Shown in pieces: positions 57,674 through 64,000 of a DNA stretch of 64,000 nt; position 1 is the stretch's first letter; each line of letters opens with the position of its first letter. Source of the DNA: Timema cristinae (lineage: Eukaryota; Arthropoda; Insecta; Phasmatodea; Timematidae). The stretch covers positions 62,001 through 126,000 of the forward strand of contig JBCFYV010000291.1 in assembly GCA_039000515.1 (NCBI GenBank), given 5' to 3'. Under the pieces are notes generated by a model. That model was not told the DNA's origin. It searched no databases and was given only the letters and a program-made list of their open reading frames with translations. Position numbers and translations under genes: made by a program.

Positions 57674-60600
57674 TCATCGGTTATCCGTCTTTTTGGTTAC
57701 ACGGGCCGGGTAGACTTTAGTATGAAAAACGGTTCATACATCCCAAGCCCTTTTTCTTACAATTTTTGTTCGGTATCTGTATGTATCTCTCCGCGGCCTG
57801 TTCAGTGACCATCGCTTTAAAAACATAAAAATTAACGTCCTTACCATTGCCATAGTTAATGGTGATCCCACGAACCTTGCACCACAGTTTTTGTTTTTGG
57901 CAGAATCGCCACCACACAAACTTAGTACGCGTAATTTTTGGGATTGCCAGATACAAAGGCGTTAATGTAGTTTCCCCGGGGGCCATAATCTTAAAGTTAG
58001 TCAGTGAGGTCACCTAAAAAGTCTCCGCTCGGTGGACTAAAATCGCCGGGCGTTCCGTGAATAGAACGCTATCGAAATCGTGATACAAAACCCGTCCTCC
58101 AATTTTTCAAGGATGCTGTATAAGTGCAACCTAGCCATAGCAGTCGTGTAGCATGCCACCTCCACACTCGTGTTAGAGTTAGGGCGCAAACGCGTTACGC
58201 GCATACTTGTAATTGGGGAAACACAACCTCATCATTTACATCAATAACGCTGTCCACGATGATGTGCGGATCCGTCAGGTACTTTTGGATAACCTGATAG
58301 TCGTTAACAAGGCTACGTGTGGTAAATCGGGTCTTTTCCTAAACTTTCCCCATAGATAATTTAAAAAGAGTTTTAACCAGAGTGTGGAGACCAGGGTTTT
58401 TTACAAACAGAGCCGAAATCGAGTTTTACCTCTCCCTTTTTCAAAATTATGAATATAAGCTAACTTTTGATCTTGTAAGTTTCCCCAAACTCTGGCCACC
58501 CTCATGCTTCTTGTTTAATTTTCAAAAAAGTATCAATGTACCCGTGAAACAATCCGTCAGAACGTGTTTGACGATCATAAACAGATACATTGTACCCCCA
58601 ACATTTCATGTAGGGTTTCAACGGTGTACCCCTTTCCAATGGATTTCCGGATCTCGTCAATCACACAGACGCCGGTCAACCAGCGATCTTTTCTGTCATT
58701 TTTCTGACACGCGCCTTGGTTTTTCTCCTCCCCCCCATTTCCTGAACAAGATGAACATTAACTTTTTGTGCATCCGTGGGGGAAAATACGGGCATGAAAA
58801 AAATCCCGCGGAGGTGTCACTGTAACTTTGGCTTTGACTTCAACTTGATTTTATAGACCGACAATTTGTTTTCCAAGTGAATTTACGGGTGGCCGATGGG
58901 AAAATTTTTTGTACTTGCAAACGTAAGGATACAATGAACACAAAACCAAGTACTTTATCTTCTCTCCACAAGAAAGGTCTGCTTTCATGGAAGGACTGGA
59001 TACAATTGTACGCCCGCCAAAGAATACGTCCCTGAAAACTGAGGGGCTCCTAGCTATACACCTCGTGCTCGAGTACAAATTCTTTCAAGCCCTTTGTCTG
59101 TGCTTTTCATCGCATCAAACCTACACTCCCACATCCTACAAACCAAAACCCGGCTTTCCCTTAAATTTTTCCACACAAGCCATGGTCACTTCATAGCGCA
59201 TCCCCATGGTCTCTTGGTTGATGTTTTTGAACGGGGTGGTCCTTTCATAAATAGGAGAGAGGGCAGCCGTCCCAAATAACAGCCCCAAAACTGGAAGATG
59301 ATGGTGGTATCTCCAAGCTTTAACAATACCTTTCTACACGTCGCCCTAATACAAATTCCTCACGGCCGTTACCCACACGAAGGATAGAGACACCGTGCCG
59401 TGTGACTCCCAGTAGGGTCATTATATGCGACGTGCTACTGTTGGTCTGCACATGGGTAGCCTCCTTTAGGGATGATACCGATGGTATTCCTCCATAAGAT
59501 GACTTCAGCGGAAAACCCAACATGTCCGCTCCTGCGATCGAAACACCCCTCTCTGAAAGGATCCACCTTTGCTTTTTCCATAAGCAATCTCTAAGCTTTA
59601 GGCAGGCCTTCCGTAGGATCTCTTCATCTTTCACGCAATACAGTTCCAACCCGTGGGAAAAATCAAAGACATAATTTTCTTTGACCAACGCATCATACCA
59701 TTCCGCAAATTTCTTCTTTCCTCAACTGACCAACCCCACCGTTGCCGGAATCCTCCGTTGGCGTAAAGGGGACCCCTATACACCGCATTTTCTTTTTATT
59801 AAAAAATGGGGAAATGTCCCTTGGCCAAATACTCGTCCAAGACGAATGTCTTAGGCATTTTGGGACAACGATATCGGAAGAGTTCAGCGAGTCAGTAAAA
59901 TGGACCGGGCCGTAACGCATGTAAAAGATTTTCCCAAATTGTTCATTATGAGCTCAGGAGTCCATTTTTTAACCTCCATAATATTTTAAAAACATTTTCA
60001 TCAATAGCCCTCGCTTTATGGCCAAGGAAATTTAAAATATCCTTAAATATTTGTTGCTTTAATTTGCTCTATAAATCCTATAAATTGGGCCATTGTGGTG
60101 TCCTATCGCCCTCGCATTCGTGCAATGATGGTCATTTACAACGATATGAAAGAAGGGTTTCTTGCAACACTTCGTACGACAAAAGAGGTTAGGTTCGTGC
60201 AAGTAGTGTTGACCTCAACTTGAAGAAGAGTTTCTTCCTGCTTAAAAATCATAGAATACAAACATAAAATTTGCTCTTTTCCAGTGACGACTTTGATGGA
60301 CCCTGCTTCATATAGCAAAAATTACCAAAAGGGCGATGGGTCTCGCATACTCTACAAAAGTCCCCACAACACCTGGTGAATAATTTGATCTTTCCAAACT
60401 GAAAAATTGCCCATAGACCTCACCAACCTTTTTGACATCACAGATGGACATGTGACCTCTGAAAAAACATAGATGTTGATGGTTATCAAACATGTTTGTT
60501 TTTTGAACCAATGTCCACAGGCTTTACGGGCCACACACAATCCGACCTCCACTGCAAACCACCCTTAGCGTAACACTTTTTGCACGTGAACTCTATCTTG

Positions 60601-61430
60601 TGCTTATTCTTAATACTGAACGGTACAGGGCACTCGCGGCAAAAAAACGATTACTTAAATTGGCTGTCAAGGATGTTAGACATCAAAATAGTTTTGCTTA
60701 TCGGGGAAAAATACAAATCAAGGTACCCTTTTAAAAGGGAATGGCGGGGGAGTAGGCCCTTCATATAGGCCCTGCCTTCCCTGACTTTCCATGAAAACTG
60801 TGAGTTTGTATTCGGAGAGGTATGTTTGAAATTGTTTCAGTTCAGTTATTCCACAACCTATCAAAAATTCACAGAGTCATCATGGAATAAGTTCCTCTGC
60901 TTTGAGTTTTTGAATATGACGAGCAATTTTTATTTGTTTAACGGTGTTCACTTTCATGCATCCTGGTTCTCTTTTAACGTCACACACAGCCTTGGCAACA
61001 ACCAATGCACGGGCAAGACAAAGTGAATCGTCCACCATTTTGAAACATAATTATTCTTTATTACTTTATACTGTATTGGTAGCGGGTAGAGCTTATTACA
61101 AGGGCGTGCACCTCCACGAGGTTCCTTAAAATTGCTGATTTAACGTACAGTGGTGCTGTACCAAGAACAAACAAATTACTTCGAACACTCGACTTACGTT
61201 ATCAAGCACGGCTTGAGCTTCTAACTGATCTGCCCACCTAAAATGAGACGTATACAGGATTCAACGTTGATTTTCATGCTACTCAAAAGTAAGCGACATG
61301 ATCATCGCGTTGACACCATGGTCCTGCAGCTGATTGAGCAAAACAATAATTTGTTCTTCAGCCAGTTTAAATTTACGTCATGATCGCTTGCTGGAGCCCC
61401 AAGATGTACGGTAATCTTTTTACCAGTATA
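57674..61430 (-). pseudogene. Protein-primed DNA polymerase B remnant, copy B
   Basis: Nearly full length (~1,200 codons) but frame-broken. From the right: an N-terminal region with CLARALVVAKAVCDVKREPG (~61020) and CGITELKQFQTYLSEYK (~60830); a Cys-rich segment with CRECP, then CKKCYAKGG (~60600); exonuclease I FYDF (~60260), then HEPNLFC; exonuclease region VHFTDSLNS (59900) and YCVKDEEILRKACLKLRD (59640); RDVFFGGRT then SLYPYV (59040-58910), motif A; DFDSVLF (~58070), the motif C position; and NFKIMAPGE and KCKVRGITINYGN-like (57990-57850) to a stop at 57674. It would replicate the element by protein priming. Confidence 0.8.
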
Positions 61431-61544
61431 AAATAAACACCTCAATTATTTAATTCTCTCCTCGACGATTCGAAGAGAGATAACATTTGACAATGCTCCA
61501 CCTACCTAAATTTACTGGGCCACTAATTCCCATCGAAAGTGCTG

Positions 61545-62410
61545 ATGAGGGCCCCGCCAGCCCCATATCCACGCCGTGAAGGGTGGCTGCAATTCCCTCC
61601 TGCCTCACCAATACCCCACCAGCTTGCGGGAAGACGTCTGGAGGCGTCAAAGCTCTCACCAGCTTAATGGGGCTGCACGATTCGGGTTTCTGGACCACGT
61701 TTTCCCCCCCGGCTCGAACAGGTATCCCCTTTAAATTAATTTTACTAAAACACAAAGTTTGAATTCAAACACAAATCAAACTCACTTAAAAGTAAGCATT
61801 TGAAACAATATTTTTTCCAACCAAATTACAAATTTAAAATATCATTCTTTGCACTTTTTAAAATCAAACAAATTATCACCATATACGTTAGCAAAATAAT
61901 CCTAAAAAACAAAATGACCATTTTATTTATAGTTTGTCCTCGGAGTGGAAAAGTGTGAATATTAAATATTAAACGGATCCACCAGTTGCTCTAACATCTA
62001 ATGTAATAGAAAATTGTTTGGACATTCACTTACTTTAAGGTTGGTTCTATTTGTAAAGGTTTTCACCTATTAGGCTCTATTATAGAGGTTTTCTACGCAA
62101 AGTTGCTCATTTTATACGCTTTCCAAATTATACATCTTTTTTTAATTATTAAAACCCAAAAAAAATAATCTCACCTATGGTTGCATCAATCGCATCAGAG
62201 CCGAAAAATATTTTTTATAGGCTAGTGTGGAACTAGGGTGGTATCGGTGTAAGTGATACCACCTCAGACACCTGATGTTGAGGAGATATATTAGTGGTCC
62301 CATGCATCTGTAAATACATAACTTTGTTTTAGAATTTGTAACTTAAGTGATAGCAATGAATAATAATATAAAATATATATATTAATCTGCATAGTCATTT
62401 TCATAATAAT
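61545..62410. other. Non-coding sequence right of copy B
   Basis: Co-linearity with copy A ends near 61545 (copy A near 39100). 61550-61740 is GC-richer, with no recognisable protein; the rest is AT-rich. No terminal inverted repeat matching the left array was found. Confidence 0.4.
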
Positions 62411-62414
62411 AGCT

Positions 62415-62490
62415 ATAGTACTGCCGGGATTCAAACCCGCAACCCCTATACCCGGATGTAGGCATTCTACCAACTAAGCAAAGTGTCATA
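62415..62490 (-). mobile_element. tRNA-like SINE head
   Basis: On the minus strand GCTTAGTTGGTAGAATGCC (D-arm with A box) is followed by GGGGTTGCGGGTTTGAATCC (T-arm with B box). The acceptor stem is weak. It is a different head from the Glu-like one at 19.5 kb. Confidence 0.5.
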
Positions 62491-62499
62491 CAATAATAT

Positions 62500-62890
62500 T
62501 GCAATAAGGAAACCACCTTAAACTAATTAAATAATTTACCCATTAGCATTTATAAAACAAAACAAAACTGATACTCCCCAATTTTGTTCTTGAAAAACTC
62601 ACGAATTTAGCACATTATTCATATTTCGAAACGATTTTGCATGGTGTTAATTTATAAACTCTTAAAGAGTAATTATTCTTTCATACAAATCTCGTTTTTT
62701 CATTGGCCAGCTGTTTTCAACAATTTGCGGTCAATTCCTCCATGTTGACACCCAGGGCCACAGATCCGCGTATGTCGAGGAACTCCCCACAACTCATTCT
62801 CTAAAAAATACAACGCAATAGCTTTGTTTTATATTCAGTATAGTTTGAACTTACAAAAATTAAACAGACTGTTAGGTATGAATGGACTGT
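62500..62890. other. AT-rich sequence, possibly the distal part of a BEL/Pao LTR
   Basis: No gene. It may be U3/R/U5 of the LTR that begins at 63114 on the minus strand, but no LTR end (CA plus target duplication) was identified. Confidence 0.3.
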
Positions 62891-63114
62891 ATAGTTTAGT
62901 GTTCACAAAAACTGAATGTTATGGTATCCGACACTCTTAAGATATACACGGGGCGACAACCAAAACGAGAAAGACTGTCCCGACCAGTCATGCCGCGCGC
63001 GCGCACGATCCCGTTAAAGAAAGCACAACAGACACCCACCAAGTTCTTGGCGCCAGAACAACACAGTAACCATAGTTCAAAATAAAACAATATACCATAT
63101 ACAAGCCCCAAACA
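62890..63114 (-). mobile_element. 3' LTR start of a BEL/Pao retrotransposon (minimum extent)
   Basis: Directly after the integrase reading ends, the minus strand has a purine tract AAGGGGGGCGGGA (63126-63115), then TGTTTGGGGC from 63114 leftward, as a polypurine tract followed by a TG-starting LTR should look. The left limit is not determined. Confidence 0.5.
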
Positions 63115-63141
63115 TCCCGCCCCCCTTGAAATACTCGTATT

Positions 63142-64000
63142 TCAATTAGTTTGAGGGGAGGGAGACAATTTCACCACTGGTCTGATGAGACACCTTGTGC
63201 AGTACGGACTTGAGCGACACGCACTACGCCATCGGGACCAGGGAAAAGTTTTCGCCACACGTCCTAGCGCCAACGTAGTGGAGGGAGGTTTGGTTCCTTG
63301 ATGAGGACCAGGACCCCTTCTTGAAGGTTGTCTTGTGGTGATCCACTTGGCTTTGGGCTGGAGTTGAGGAGGTAGTCTTGGGTGCCAACGCTTCCAGAAA
63401 GACGGTGGATATGCTGCAGCAGGCTCCATCTCGTCAGACGATTGACGGAGTGGCGGTGACATCAGATCTGGTAGTAGCTGTGGTGGTCCCAAGGTTAGGA
63501 AGTGACTTGGGGTTAGTGATGGGCAAATCGCTGGGATCTGCTGAAAAAAGCACAAAGTGGTCTTGAATTTAGAGTGACTTCAATTTGTGTCAAGACAGTG
63601 TACAGCTCTTCATAAGTTAGGAAACTGAGAGCCCCAAAAGTTTTTGAGGACAAGACTTGACTGATCGTATCCCTGCTTCCCAAAGTCCTCCAAAATGTGG
63701 AGTTGTGGGGGGATTAAAGTGCCAGGGGATGTTGTGGTCAACGACTGCCTACTAAAAGCTTCATTGTTGCCAAATCTGTGAGAAACCTTTGAAAGTGGAG
63801 AGCTTGTCTATTAGCACCAACAAAATTAGTTCCGCATTTACTGAACATATCTGAACAATGTCCTCGACGTGCGATAAAACGACGAAATGGGCCGCAAGAA
63901 AGGCTTCAGTTGATAAGTCTGACGCCAGTTCTAGGTGAATAGCCTTTGGGAGAAGCAGACAAATAGGCAAAAAATAGGCCAAACAAGTTCTAGGTTTGCG
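63142..64000 (-). pseudogene. BEL/Pao retrotransposon integrase 3' end, frameshifted
   Basis: Runs off the window's right edge. 63982-63761 carries the integrase core AIHLELASDLSTEAFLAA. 63555-63142 carries the C-terminal part FWKRWHPRLPPQLQPKAKWI, LALGRVAKTF and, in a second frame, GPDGVVRVAQVRTAQG, the usual Pao integrase tail. Several one-base shifts break the frame. The LTR follows immediately. Confidence 0.75.

Noticed and set aside
58382..58825. 147-codon plus-strand frame
   Set aside because: Antisense to PolB between motif A and motif C in copy B; no family resemblance.

Overview
The window reads as AT-rich nuclear DNA of an invertebrate animal. Three partial or complete Maverick/Polinton-class (adintovirus-like) virus-derived elements are embedded in repeat-rich intergenic sequence. 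The species cannot be fixed: dispersed tRNA-like SINEs, a probable solo LTR, a BEL/Pao retrotransposon edge and Polinton genes fit many arthropods, molluscs or other invertebrates. No complete host gene was recognised.

Region 1 (about 0.9-11.9 kb) is a compact Polinton-like provirus in good condition. A leftward block (3.3-6.8 kb) encodes a small unknown protein, a double-jelly-roll-type major capsid protein, a second conserved capsid protein, an adenain-like cysteine protease and a phospholipase A2/pVI-like minor virion protein. A rightward block (6.9-10.9 kb) encodes an A32/FtsK-like packaging ATPase, a fibre-like coiled-coil protein, a DUF8207-like protein, a retrovirus-type integrase with a C-terminal chromodomain, and a 206-aa orphan protein. 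The blocks diverge from a 61-bp spacer with TATA-like boxes. No DNA polymerase gene lies inside the block. The flanks carry related sequence in DIRECT, not inverted, orientation (about 890-1180 and 11524-11850). Just outside the right repeat is a separate broken PolB fragment (12.1-13.2 kb).

Region 2 (13.3-27.2 kb) is AT-rich and almost gene-free. It holds SINE copies, a MITE-like element, an 880-bp solo LTR with a 4-bp ATAT target duplication (23236-24115) and a duplicated 100-bp block. Region 3 (27.3-39.1 kb, copy A) and Region 5 (48.5-61.5 kb, copy B) are two diverged copies, in the same orientation, of a larger Polinton. Each begins at the left with an array of imperfect repeats containing TGACGTAAT motifs. 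All recognisable genes lie on the minus strand, in the order PolB, ATPase, a conserved Cys-containing protein, integrase, minor capsid, pVI/pX-like, major capsid, protease, unknown 145-aa protein. Almost every frame is broken. Copy A and the DNA up to about 45 kb also have strikingly inflated homopolymers, which suggests a poorly polished consensus as well as real decay. Region 4 (39.1-48.4 kb) holds a ~155-bp satellite, SINE pieces and AT-rich DNA. Region 6 (61.5-64 kb) ends in the 3' part of a BEL/Pao retrotransposon on the minus strand.

In Region 1 the capsid, protease, ATPase and PLA2 genes would form and package particles and the integrase would insert the genome. Because a polymerase is missing, replication would need a helper such as the larger Polintons, or the host.
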